Origin: Acetobacter ascendens
Lineage (GTDB): Bacteria > Pseudomonadota > Alphaproteobacteria > Acetobacterales > Acetobacteraceae
Direction of reading: 5' to 3'
Assembly: GCF_001766235.1 (NCBI RefSeq)
Contig: NZ_CP015164.1
Span: forward strand, 558,001 to 622,000
Length of the DNA stretch: 64,000 nt
Part shown: piece after piece, positions 8,830-17,715 of the stretch
Position numbering within the stretch: the first letter of the stretch is position 1
Layout of the letters: each line of letters begins with the position of its first letter
Notes under the pieces: model-generated
Told to the model about the DNA's origin: nothing
The model's database searches: none
Seen by the model: only the letters and a program-made list of their open reading frames with translations
Position numbers and translations under genes: made by a program

Positions 8830-10974
8830 TCAATTCCGGCCTTCACGCCACCATCCCGCAAAAAGGAAGGCGAGGGATACCAGCAACATGCTCCATGTTG
8901 GCAATAAGGGTTCTGCGCTTTTGCCCGTAACAATATGCGCGCCACGTTGCGGGAAGGCCAGCCAATCTGTGCTGTGCAGGTTATTGGATTCTGCCATCCG
9001 AATGGTTGGCATGGCCAGATGTTTCGGTGCACCCAGCCAGAATACCCCACCGCCTGATTGGTGCGCTATAGGTGCCAGTTTGGTGGCCGTGGCCCGTAAA
9101 TCCGTCATTTCACGGATATCGCTTTGCACAGGCGCAGCATAGGCGGTGTGTGTACCATCCGTTACCTGCCAAATGCCGGCTTCATTGGCAGGCAAGGTTG
9201 TTGTCTGGCTACCATCCTGCGGGGCGGCATGTAGGTGCAGTGTCGTTTGCGTGCCCGAAGGTGCCGTAACGGTAACATCGGGCGGAGTGGCTTCGGTGCT
9301 GATACTATGGCGTGTTACGGTTAACACGTTGTCCGTAATGCTGGCGGCCAGTTGTTCCTCTTCCAATTCAGGTTCTTTCATGAGCCAGTGAGAAATCCGG
9401 CGCAGCAATTCCGCCTGCGGGCCGCCGCCGCCTTCACCGCGAGACCAAAGCCAGATCTGGTCTGAAAGCAGCAGGGCCACACGCCCCTGATCTACACGGT
9501 CCAGCACCAGCAGGGGGGCAGCGTCAGGCCCGCTCATCAGCACTTCTCCATGTGTGCTGTCGGGCTTTAGGGCGCGGTACCATGGCCCCCACGCACCAGC
9601 AACGGTTGTCGTGCTATCCGGCATGTTTGCATCTGGCGCGCCAGAAAGAGCTGCCGTTACAGGGTGTTGGCGGCCCTGAGCGGTTAACCGGGGGCGGAAC
9701 TGACGCTCCACCATGCCTGTTTCTGGTGGCACATGTGCGGGCAACACATCGCCCACAGGTGTTTCCTGAAGTGATCCGGGGCCTACAAATTCCGGCCCGG
9801 CAGTCAGCAACAACCCACCACCACGGCGCACAAAATTGGCAATATTTTCCAGATAGCTATGGGGCAGAATGCTACGGTTTTCAAAACCATCTAGAATAAT
9901 CAGGTCAAACTGGTTGATCTTGTCCTGAAACAGTTCCTTTACGGGAAAAGCAATCAGAGCCAGATCAGATAGCGGTGTGCCATCATCTTTTTCCGGCGGG
10001 CGCAAAATGGTGAAGTGAATCAGATCTACCGCGGGGTCGGCCTTCAGCAACCGGCGCCAGACACGCTCCCCTTGGTTGGGTGTGCCGGAAATCAGCAAGA
10101 CCCGTAGCCTGTCCCGAATACCCATAATATGGGTGATGCTCTGATTATTTAGTTGAGAGACTTCTCCCGCTAAAGGAGAAACCGAAAGGCTGATGAGCAT
10201 CTGCCCCGGTCGGGCAACAGGAATATTGATATCCTGCGGCGTGCCTGTAGTAACAGGAATAACCACAGGTTCTTCGCCATTTACACGCAGGGTCAGTTCA
10301 GCCGGTGTGCCGGCGTGCGTGCCGGGGCCGGAATCTTCGGCCAATACGCGCAAATGTGCGGGTTGCCCGGCAATAGCGTAGGGTGGTGCTTCCAGTATCT
10401 GGAGCTTGCGGTCTGTTTCCTCACCTTTGGCAGTTAGCAATACATGCAGGGGCAGGGTGCGTTGTTCCCCCATAGCAGTGCGCGGGCGGAGGCGATCAGG
10501 CAGGTTGGCCGGAACATCCGTTACCTGACCGTCTGTGACCATCATGGCGCCAGCAAGCTGATCAGGCGGAATATCTGCGGCGGCTTGATCCAATGCTTCA
10601 AACAGGCGTGTGCCATCATGCCCGTTCTGACGCACTGTAATGGTGCGGATATTTAGCCCATCCACCTGCATATGCGCCAACGCATCCGCAGCTTGTCGGG
10701 CAATAACCGCCCGCTGCCCAATGGACATGGAAGGAGATTGATCTACCAACATAAGCGCGGTTTGAGGCAGGCTATGCCAGCTTTCGCGCAGATGTTGCGG
10801 ACCTGCCAGCCAGAAAAGAAGTGAGGCAAGTGCTGCCAAGCGCAATAAGGCTCCGCGCGCGCCGTTATACAGGCTCCACGCACAAAGAAGTATGCCCGCA
10901 ATGCCGAGTAAGCCTAGCAGCCATAAAGGTAGCAATGGCGCAAAACCGATGGATTGCATCAAACTGTTCATCAT
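8830..10974 (-). CDS. Membrane protein with VWA-type and glutamine-amidotransferase-like domains
   Basis: 714 residues. Two N-terminal hydrophobic helices (about 11-32 and 42-58) precede a von Willebrand A-like region with an intact MIDAS start D-x-S-x-S at 78-82 (DQSPS) and MMVTDGQVTDVP near 144-155. Beta-rich repeats follow. At roughly 350-410 comes a Rossmann-like block (FDLIILDGFENRS and FVRRGGGLLLTAG) resembling the class I glutamine amidotransferase-like domain of DUF1355-type proteins. A final hydrophobic helix near the C-terminus (LPTWSMLLVSLAFLFAGWW) anchors the other end. Most of the protein would be periplasmic. The start overlaps the upstream gene by 4 bases (ATGA). Precise role unknown; companions suggest an envelope or metal-dependent assembly function served by MoxR. 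Confidence 0.82.
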   Translation of the reverse strand: MMNSLMQSIGFAPLLPLWLLGLLGIAGILLCAWSLYNGARGALLRLAALASLLFWLAGPQHLRESWHSLPQTALMLVDQSPSMSIGQRAVIARQAADALAHMQVDGLNIRTITVRQNGHDGTRLFEALDQAAADIPPDQLAGAMMVTDGQVTDVPANLPDRLRPRTAMGEQRTLPLHVLLTAKGEETDRKLQILEAPPYAIAGQPAHLRVLAEDSGPGTHAGTPAELTLRVNGEEPVVIPVTTGTPQDINIPVARPGQMLISLSVSPLAGEVSQLNNQSITHIMGIRDRLRVLLISGTPNQGERVWRRLLKADPAVDLIHFTILRPPEKDDGTPLSDLALIAFPVKELFQDKINQFDLIILDGFENRSILPHSYLENIANFVRRGGGLLLTAGPEFVGPGSLQETPVGDVLPAHVPPETGMVERQFRPRLTAQGRQHPVTAALSGAPDANMPDSTTTVAGAWGPWYRALKPDSTHGEVLMSGPDAAPLLVLDRVDQGRVALLLSDQIWLWSRGEGGGGPQAELLRRISHWLMKEPELEEEQLAASITDNVLTVTRHSISTEATPPDVTVTAPSGTQTTLHLHAAPQDGSQTTTLPANEAGIWQVTDGTHTAYAAPVQSDIREMTDLRATATKLAPIAHQSGGGVFWLGAPKHLAMPTIRMAESNNLHSTDWLAFPQRGAHIVTGKSAEPLLPTWSMLLVSLAFLFAGWWREGRN

Positions 10975-13757
10975 GGCCGGTCTTCCAGCCGTTTCAGCAG
11001 CATGGGCACGTGTACTTGGTCTGCCTTGTAGCTGCCGGTAAGCGCATAAATGACAATATTCAGCCCGAAGCGATAGGCCAGCAAACGCTGCTCCGCTCCA
11101 CCGGGAATAACCGCAAATGGCGTATTGCCAGATGGATCAACCGCCCAAGCATGTGCCCAATCTGCCGAGCCGATAATAATGGGGCTGACTTCATCATTTC
11201 CCGCATCGCCTTCGCGCGCCACCCAGATGGGCTGGCCAGCATAACGGCCCGGAAAATCATGCAGCAGGTAAAAGGTGTGCGCCAGCAGGTGATGGTCATT
11301 CATGGTCACAAGCGGCGGCACTGTTAGCCCTGTTGTGGCACGGCGCAGGGCGGCGCGTGTGCCCGGGGCATCACCAGCAAAGCTGGCATCATCTGCGGCA
11401 GCGTCTGGTGTGTCCTGCCCTTGGGTATCAATCAGCAAGATACCACCATGCGCCATAAAGCGGTTGAGCGCGGCTATCATGGCAGGAGAGGCATGGGCAT
11501 CTGGCGTAATGGGCCAATATAGTAATGGATAGTAAGCCAGATCATCCGTTTCCGGGTGCACACCATCGGGGTGGCCCAGCACGGCAGATGTGCGGGCATT
11601 GGTAAAATCTGCCAGCCCCTGAAGCCCTTGGCGGGATGCCTCATCTACATCTTCATGACCTGTTAAAACATAGGCCAATCGTGTTTCAAGTGCTGCTCCG
11701 GGCACGGAGTGAGCAGTTCGCGGCGCTGGGGCAGGTAGCTGTGTATCTGCCGCATAAGCAGGAGCAGCCACACCAAGCAACATGCCCCCCATAACCAAGG
11801 CGGCTACATTAGTGGGTTTGGGTGCCAAAAATCCTTTACGCATCAGCAAAGCCAAAGCACCATCAAGCAACAACAAAACTATAGCTACCAGAAGGCAGAA
11901 GCGCCCAAGTGGTACATCCGGCTGTTGGCCTGCCGGATCAGTAATAACACCCACAGCACTTTCAGGATGCAGCGCGGTAACGTGATCTGCCGCATTCAAG
12001 GCACGGCGGCCAGAGCTAGGGCCATACAGGCCCGGAGGGTGCGCGGGGGATACATCCGTGGTGACAAAGGCAGAGGCTTTTAGGCCGCGTGCATAAGGGG
12101 GCGGAGGGCCAGCAACGCCTGCGCCATCTAGTGTTAAGGCTGGCTGCAATATGGCATCATCCGCGGATACACTCACGCCGTTTGCATGGTCTGTCAGCCG
12201 TTGCAGCATAGAGACAAACAAACCAGAGAGCGGCAGGTTAGACCAATCTGTCGTGCTGCTGACATGGAACAGCACAAGCTCACCTTTGCCCAGTGCTGCG
12301 TGCGTTACCAGCGGCGTGCCATCTGCCAGCCGGGCCCATGTATGCTCGGTTAGTGTAGCGGCGGGACGAGCCAGAACCTGCCGTGAGACTGTAACATCAT
12401 TGGGGGGCACTAACCCGGCGAATGGGGAAGTTGCATCAAACTTGGCGAGTTTTTGTGGTGTACCCCATGTCATGGAGCCACCAAGCTGGCGTGCACCATC
12501 AAGCAAGGCAACGGGCAGTAGATCTTGCGTGGTCTGCTGGGTATTTTCGCTTTCAGCAGCTTCATCATGTTGGGCACCGGCAAGGGTGGGGCCAGCAAAG
12601 CGGATAAGCGTGCCACCGTTTTTCACCCATTCGCGCACTTTTTCGCGTGTTTCCGGGTCTGCCAGCGTACCATCTGGCGCAATTAAAACAGAAAGAGGGC
12701 GGCTTAAAAGAGCTGTTGGCGTGCCTTCATGCAATTCGGCAGAAGGCGCAAGGGCGCGGCGCAGATAAAACAAAGACCCGACTAAAGGTGTATCCGCGCC
12801 ACCAGAAGCCAGAAGGCCAACCGGATGCAAGCGGCTGCTTTCATCCATCAGCACCGTAGTGGCCGCATTGGCTGTGCCTGCAAGTGTGAGTGTATCTATG
12901 CGGTTGCGCACGGCAGAGGGAAGGTTCACGGCAATATCGGCGTGGCCAGATTGTGCGGGCAGGGGTACGGGCACAACTGCCAGAGTGCCCCCATCTTGCG
13001 TGTGTGCAATAACGTTAAAGGCACGCGGAGCCGCTGCGGGCATTGCCACAAGCCGTGCCATAACATGACTGCCTTTATCGGCCATTGGTGCCAAAGCCAC
13101 TGCATTTTGGTGTGGAAAGCGCACTTCTCGCACCTGGCCTAAACTTTGCAGAGCAGGCCTAAAGGTATCATCGCCGGAGGAGGCAACACCATCTGCCAGA
13201 TACAGAATACTGCCAAATGTTTGCGTGCCTAAATGTTCTAAAGTGTGCGCGGAAAAGGTTCTGTCTACTTGCCAAGGTTCTGGGCGCAGTGCGTTCAGAT
13301 GTTGACGCACTTGAGCAACAGGTAGGGGAACAAGGTTTTCTGCAATAGATGTTTCTGCTTCTGGTGCAGTGGTAAGCAACAGAACAGGGCGTTTAGCGCG
13401 TTCAGCATCAGCCAGAAAATTTTGTGCAGCAGCCAGTCGTTCGTTCCAGTCTGCGGCGCTGAATATACCGTTATCTATAACAAGAAGCACCGGGCCAGAG
13501 CCTTGCTGCGCGGCATTATGCCCCGGCAGCACAGGGCGGGCGAGGCCAAGCACCAACAGGGTAACAGCAAAAAGGCGCAACAGCAGTAACCAGAGTGGAG
13601 AGCGTGCGGCTTCGGTCTGGCGTGGTTTTAGGTTGGCCAGCAGTTTTACAGGCGGAAATGCCTGTTGGCGTGGGTGCGGAGGTGTTGCACGCACAAGCCA
13701 CCACACCAACGGCAGCGTAAGCAGGCCTAGCAGGGCAAGGGGAGCCAGAAATATCAT
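10971..13757 (-). CDS. BatA-type N-terminal domain protein with C-terminal DUF4159
   Basis: 928 residues. The first 80 residues (FLAPLALLGLLTLPLVWWLV, then SPLWLLLLRLFAVTLLVLGL) are the two-helix BatA N-terminal domain. A VWA-like region follows in which the MIDAS motif is degraded (LLVIDNGIFSAADW has no D-x-S-x-S), so it probably does not bind metal. The middle holds a GATase-like block (VREWVKNGGTLIRFAGP). A Leu-rich helix (about 630-650) and a second signal-like helix (VAALVMGGMLLGVAAPAYA) precede the C-terminal DUF4159 domain (LAYVLTGHEDVDEASRQGLQ onward). Start and stop each overlap neighbours by 4 bases, so four successive genes are coupled. Confidence 0.86.
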   Translation of the reverse strand: MIFLAPLALLGLLTLPLVWWLVRATPPHPRQQAFPPVKLLANLKPRQTEAARSPLWLLLLRLFAVTLLVLGLARPVLPGHNAAQQGSGPVLLVIDNGIFSAADWNERLAAAQNFLADAERAKRPVLLLTTAPEAETSIAENLVPLPVAQVRQHLNALRPEPWQVDRTFSAHTLEHLGTQTFGSILYLADGVASSGDDTFRPALQSLGQVREVRFPHQNAVALAPMADKGSHVMARLVAMPAAAPRAFNVIAHTQDGGTLAVVPVPLPAQSGHADIAVNLPSAVRNRIDTLTLAGTANAATTVLMDESSRLHPVGLLASGGADTPLVGSLFYLRRALAPSAELHEGTPTALLSRPLSVLIAPDGTLADPETREKVREWVKNGGTLIRFAGPTLAGAQHDEAAESENTQQTTQDLLPVALLDGARQLGGSMTWGTPQKLAKFDATSPFAGLVPPNDVTVSRQVLARPAATLTEHTWARLADGTPLVTHAALGKGELVLFHVSSTTDWSNLPLSGLFVSMLQRLTDHANGVSVSADDAILQPALTLDGAGVAGPPPPYARGLKASAFVTTDVSPAHPPGLYGPSSGRRALNAADHVTALHPESAVGVITDPAGQQPDVPLGRFCLLVAIVLLLLDGALALLMRKGFLAPKPTNVAALVMGGMLLGVAAPAYAADTQLPAPAPRTAHSVPGAALETRLAYVLTGHEDVDEASRQGLQGLADFTNARTSAVLGHPDGVHPETDDLAYYPLLYWPITPDAHASPAMIAALNRFMAHGGILLIDTQGQDTPDAAADDASFAGDAPGTRAALRRATTGLTVPPLVTMNDHHLLAHTFYLLHDFPGRYAGQPIWVAREGDAGNDEVSPIIIGSADWAHAWAVDPSGNTPFAVIPGGAEQRLLAYRFGLNIVIYALTGSYKADQVHVPMLLKRLEDRP

Positions 13758-14788
13758 ACCCGGCGGCCCATCAGGTTATACAGGGCCAGCAGAGTGGGCG
13801 TGGCAGGAGTATCTGTTACATGGCAAAGGTAATCATGCCCAAGGCTTGTGGCCATTTGTTCAATCTGGTTGCTACGAGCTGATGCCAGATGGATGTAATC
13901 TGCACGCAATGTTTGCACATGTGGCAGCTCAATGGGTGGTTCGCCTTCCAACCCCGTAAATTCAATGCGCCCTTCATAGGGAAGTGAAAGTTCAGCCGGG
14001 TCCGCAATATGCAGCATATGCGTGCGCACGCTACGCGCTGCACATTGGTGGAGCAGCCCGCGCAGGGCTTCTGTTTCGCACAGCAGATCACTCGCCAGCA
14101 GTAGATGTGCATGGCGCGGCAAAGCCGCAGCGGCAGGCAGAGCATTTTTTTGCGGCATGGAAGCCTGAAACACCAAGGCCAACGCCAGACGTTCTAGAAG
14201 GCTGCCGCCGGAAGGTAAATGCACCATGCCAGATGATGACAGTAGGCGAATGCGCTCTCCTCCACGCGCAAGAGCGGCAGCCATTGCCAGCGTGAGCAGA
14301 ATAGCGCTTTCCACTTTGGAGGGAATGTTGGTGCGTGATTGCCAGTGCATGGAGGCTGAAAGATCACACCAAAGCAGAATGGTTTGTGCGCTTTCGGCTT
14401 CTGTCTCGCGCACATAAGCATGGGTGCTGCGGGCAGATTGGCGCCAGTCTATATGTGCGGCAGGCTCTCCCGGCTGGGCTGGGCGATATTGCCAGAAAGT
14501 ATCGCCCCATCCCGCGCGATGTTGCGGGTGCTGCCCTGCGGCCAGTGTGGCTGCTGTGCGATTGGCCTGTACAATCAAATCGGGCATGCGTGCTGCCAAA
14601 GCCTGCGCCTGTTGGGTAAGGGCAGCAGGTTGCCCGATGGCAACAGAAGCATCCGCTTGCTTGGCAAAATGCGGTGCCTGTGTGGTGCCGGCCTTATTGC
14701 GGCGGAATGCGGCAGTAAGAAAGGATGGGCCGCGCAATGGCTTTAACCCAACTGTTGCAGAAGGCGAGAGATAACATCCTGAATGCAC
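13754..14788 (-). CDS. DUF58 domain protein, MoxR partner
   Basis: 344 residues. The DUF58 hallmark (GDTFWQYRPAQPGEPAAHID followed by WRQSARSTHAYVRETE) lies at about 95-131. A VWA-like core with CDLSASM at about 138-146 keeps the D-x-S-x-S order. It is a cytoplasmic soluble form without the N-terminal membrane helices of many DUF58 proteins. DUF58 genes are almost always next to moxR, and the products are thought to be substrates or adaptors of the ATPase. The ATG at 14788 has GAAGGTG upstream but overlaps the end of moxR by 46 bases; a later TTG near 14737 is the alternative. Confidence 0.87.
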   Translation of the reverse strand: MHSGCYLSPSATVGLKPLRGPSFLTAAFRRNKAGTTQAPHFAKQADASVAIGQPAALTQQAQALAARMPDLIVQANRTAATLAAGQHPQHRAGWGDTFWQYRPAQPGEPAAHIDWRQSARSTHAYVRETEAESAQTILLWCDLSASMHWQSRTNIPSKVESAILLTLAMAAALARGGERIRLLSSSGMVHLPSGGSLLERLALALVFQASMPQKNALPAAAALPRHAHLLLASDLLCETEALRGLLHQCAARSVRTHMLHIADPAELSLPYEGRIEFTGLEGEPPIELPHVQTLRADYIHLASARSNQIEQMATSLGHDYLCHVTDTPATPTLLALYNLMGRRV

Positions 14789-15762
14789 ACACCTTCAGCA
14801 CGGGCGGCAAAAGTCAGTGCCATACGGTGGGCCAGAACAGGCTGGGCCAGTGCCGCAACATCATCCAAACTGGGGGAAAGTCTGCCATCTAGCAGGGCAC
14901 GTGCACGGGTGGCCAGCATAAGGGTTTGCGCAGCACGCGGGCCGGGGCCCCATGCAATCTGTTCGCGCAGGGTGGCATCTTGCGTGGTTTCTGGGCGGGC
15001 GTTGCGTACCAGATTGAGAATGGCATCCAGCACTTTTTCACCCACCGGAATACGGCGCACCAGTGCCTGTGCTTCCAGTAGGCTTGTGGCATCCATAAGG
15101 GTTTGGGGTTGCTCTGTTTGTGCGCCAGTGGTGGCCAGCAGCATCTGCCGTTCCGCTGCTTCATCGGGGAAGGAGAGCGGGATTTGCAGCATAAAGCGGT
15201 CAAGTTGCGCTTCTGGTAGTGGGTAAGTGCCTTCCTGTTCCAGAGGGTTCTGAGTGGCCAAAACATGGAAAGGGCGCGGCAGGGGGTATTCCGTTCCGGC
15301 CACGCTTACGCGGTGTTCCTGCATGGCCTGCAACAGGGCAGACTGCGTGCGCGGGCTGGCGCGGTTGATTTCATCCGCCATCAGCAGTTGGCAAAATACG
15401 GGGCCGGGCACAAAGCGGAAGCTGCGATGGCCTGATGCATCTTCATCCAGAATTTCACTGCCCGTAATGTCGGAGGGCATAAGGTCTGGCGTAAACTGCA
15501 CGCGGCGCGAATCAAGCCCCAGCACTGTTCCCAAAGTTGTGACCAGCAATGTTTTGCCCAAACCAGGAGCGCCAACCAAAAGCGCATGCCCACCTGCCAG
15601 AATAGTGGCAAGTGTTTGGCGAATAACCTGTTTTTGGCCAAAAACAATGCGAGAGGTTTCCTGCTGCACGGCTTGCAGCCGTTCGCAGATACGGTCTGCC
15701 TCCCGCACTTCGGGAGGAGAGGAGGGCTGTTGCGCGGGCTGCGATGCGTCTGATGCGGTCAT
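14743..15762 (-). CDS. MoxR-family AAA+ ATPase
   Basis: AAA+ chaperone-like ATPase that remodels VWA-domain clients. From the ATG at 15762 it is 339 residues; the open frame begins at a GTG six codons earlier. Walker A GAPGLGKT is at 64-71. Walker B with sensor context is LLMADEINRASPRTQSALLQ, followed by the MoxR-typical MQEHRVSVAG and VLATQNPLEQEGTYPLPEAQ blocks. It is the first gene of a five-gene unit (moxR, DUF58, BatA/DUF4159, VWA protein, ankyrin protein), divergent from the DUF1285 gene across about 100 bp that must hold both promoters. Confidence 0.93.
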   Translation of the reverse strand: MTASDASQPAQQPSSPPEVREADRICERLQAVQQETSRIVFGQKQVIRQTLATILAGGHALLVGAPGLGKTLLVTTLGTVLGLDSRRVQFTPDLMPSDITGSEILDEDASGHRSFRFVPGPVFCQLLMADEINRASPRTQSALLQAMQEHRVSVAGTEYPLPRPFHVLATQNPLEQEGTYPLPEAQLDRFMLQIPLSFPDEAAERQMLLATTGAQTEQPQTLMDATSLLEAQALVRRIPVGEKVLDAILNLVRNARPETTQDATLREQIAWGPGPRAAQTLMLATRARALLDGRLSPSLDDVAALAQPVLAHRMALTFAARAEGVCIQDVISRLLQQLG

Positions 15763-15862
15763 GGTTCCAGTGTGAAGCACATACGGGGCTTACATCAAGC
15801 GGGGTATCATCCCTATATCATCAGGATGACGGTATGGACACGTATTACAGGATGATAGGCCA

Positions 15863-16492
15863 GTGAAAGGCGAACACGCAGTGAGTGGCGACAGTCTTGC
15901 CTGTTCGGGGCATCAGGAAAGCCCGGAAAGAAAAAGGCATGACTTGGGATATCTGCCTTTTTTGGTTCGACGTGATGGTGTGTGGCTTTATCGCGGCACG
16001 CCCATAAAGCGTAAGGCCATGCTGTGCATGTTTGGCTCCATGCTCACGCGGGATGAAAAAGGGGCATACCTGCTACGCTCCCCTTTTGAGACCGGGTATA
16101 TCGAGGTAGAAGACGTGCCTTTTCTGGCAGTGGAGCTGGATTGGACGGGCTGTGGCAGAATGCAGCGTCTGTGTTTTCGCACCAATATGGATGAAGTGGT
16201 GGTAGCCGGACCAGAGCATCCGATTCGGACAGATTGGAACATGCCACCAGAGGCCTGCCCAGATAGTTGCCCCCCTTATATTCGGCTGCGGGAAGGGGAT
16301 GACAGGCACTTTCCGCTAGAAGCGCGTCTATCTCGCCCAGTGTGGTACGAACTGGCGGCTTTGGCAGAACCGGGCATGTGCCAAGGCATTCCCTGCATGG
16401 GCGTTTGGAGCTGCGGCTGCTTTTTCCCGCTGGCCAGACAAACATCCGGTACAGATTGCGACGTATGCCCCGCACTTTATTGGAGCGTCTGA
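15863..16492 (+). CDS. DUF1285 family protein
   Basis: 209 residues. The body has the DUF1285 pattern: PFLVRRDGVWLYRGTPIKRK, then LLRSPFETGYIEVEDVPFLA, and RPVWYELAALA with a final GVWSCGCFFPLA. Function of the family is unknown; it is widespread in alphaproteobacteria. Start is a GTG with a weak ribosome site; a GTG 18 bases later is an alternative. The 3' end overlaps the likely cca start by 28 bases, so the two are probably one transcript. The Cys-rich C-terminus (three Cys within about ten residues around GVWSCGCFF plus a CDVC) is unusual and might bind a metal, but nothing proves it. Confidence 0.82.
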   Translation: MKGEHAVSGDSLACSGHQESPERKRHDLGYLPFLVRRDGVWLYRGTPIKRKAMLCMFGSMLTRDEKGAYLLRSPFETGYIEVEDVPFLAVELDWTGCGRMQRLCFRTNMDEVVVAGPEHPIRTDWNMPPEACPDSCPPYIRLREGDDRHFPLEARLSRPVWYELAALAEPGMCQGIPCMGVWSCGCFFPLARQTSGTDCDVCPALYWSV

Positions 16493-17658
16493 AGCCTGCG
16501 CGCCTGCATGCATTGAGGCAGATATGGGTTGTGCTGCCTGAAGCACGTCTTGTTGGCGGCGTGGTGCGTGACCTGATGGTGGAGCGGCCTATTGCAGACG
16601 TTGATTTGGCAGTGCCGCAACCGCCCGAAGAGGTTATGCATGGCCTGAAGGCGCAGGGCATAACGGTTGTGCCAACAGGGCTGGCGCATGGCACCGTTAC
16701 GGCGGTTATCGATTCCGCGCCCTATGAAATCACCACCCTGCGGCGAGACGTGGAAACAGACGGACGCCATGCTGTAGTATGCTGGACAGACAACTGGCAA
16801 GAAGATGCCGCGCGCCGTGATTTTACAATCAACGCCATGTCCTGTGACAGCACGGGCACTGTGCATGATTATTTTGGCGGCCAGCGTGATCTGGCAGATG
16901 GAATTGTACGCTTTGTAGGCGATGCCACACTGCGGATACAGGAAGATGCCCTGCGTATTCTGCGGTTTTTTCGCTTTTGGGGGCGCTACGGGCGTGGGCA
17001 GGCAAATGCACAAGCCATGCAGGCCATTACCGCGCAAGCGGCATTGTTGAACGGCTTGTCTGTTGAGCGGATATGGTCTGAACTCAAGCGTATTCTGGCT
17101 GGTCCGAAGGCGCTTGAGGTTGTGTATCTGATGCAGCAGGCGGGTATTCTGCCTGTTCTATTGCCAGAAGGTGCGCATGTGCCTTTGTTTGCGCAGTTAA
17201 TGGCGTTTAATTCGCCAGCAGATGCCTTGTTGCGGTTAGCAGCTTTGGTGCCAGATAAAAGCGCAGATATGGCGCGCCGCCTCAAATTCTCTCGCGCTGA
17301 AGCTGCACGTTTGAAAGCCATGCAGGCTGAACCCGTGCCTTTGCCCGATATGTCTGATGCGCAATTACGCCACTTATTGGCAGATACCTCGCCAGATATT
17401 TTGGCTGCACGCAGTTGGCTGTATCAAGCACAGCATCCTCATGTTTCGGGCACAGAACTGCGGCAGCGTTTGGCGCAGCTTGAAATACCTGTGTTTCCAT
17501 TAGCAGGGCGAGACCTGCTGGAAGCGGGCTGCCAGCCAGGGCCGCATATTGGGCAGGTGCTGAAAGATGTGCGCAACTGGTGGCAACAGGGCGGTTGCAA
17601 TGCGAATAAACAGGTTTGTTTGGCCCATGCGTTAGGGCTGGCTAAAGCGTTGCCATAA
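16465..17658 (+). CDS. cca: CCA tRNA nucleotidyltransferase / poly(A) polymerase family protein
   Basis: Adds or repairs the 3' CCA of tRNA. I start it at the ATG at 16465 (MPRTLLERLKPARLHALRQI), 397 residues; the frame is open upstream but shows no conserved sequence. LVGGVVRDLM at 29-38 is the glycine nucleotide-binding loop, D-V-D at 45-47 the metal-binding pair, and RRDFTINAM follows, all diagnostic of class II nucleotidyltransferases. The neck and body domains (LRIQEDALRILRFFRFWGRY and LSVERIWSELKRIL) come next. An unrelated poly(A) polymerase activity cannot be excluded from sequence alone, but the length fits the alphaproteobacterial CCA enzyme. It lies 57 bp before the ABC exporter. 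Confidence 0.92.
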   Translation: MPRTLLERLKPARLHALRQIWVVLPEARLVGGVVRDLMVERPIADVDLAVPQPPEEVMHGLKAQGITVVPTGLAHGTVTAVIDSAPYEITTLRRDVETDGRHAVVCWTDNWQEDAARRDFTINAMSCDSTGTVHDYFGGQRDLADGIVRFVGDATLRIQEDALRILRFFRFWGRYGRGQANAQAMQAITAQAALLNGLSVERIWSELKRILAGPKALEVVYLMQQAGILPVLLPEGAHVPLFAQLMAFNSPADALLRLAALVPDKSADMARRLKFSRAEAARLKAMQAEPVPLPDMSDAQLRHLLADTSPDILAARSWLYQAQHPHVSGTELRQRLAQLEIPVFPLAGRDLLEAGCQPGPHIGQVLKDVRNWWQQGGCNANKQVCLAHALGLAKALP

Positions 17659-17715
17659 TAAAACCATGCGCCAGCCTCTTACGTGAAAGGGTGGGAGGCT
17701 GTTAGAGAAGAGCGC

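Noticed and set aside
10971..13757. Active metal-binding VWA domain in the BatA/DUF4159 protein
   Set aside because: The MIDAS D-x-S-x-S is replaced by DNGIF, so metal binding at that site is unlikely.
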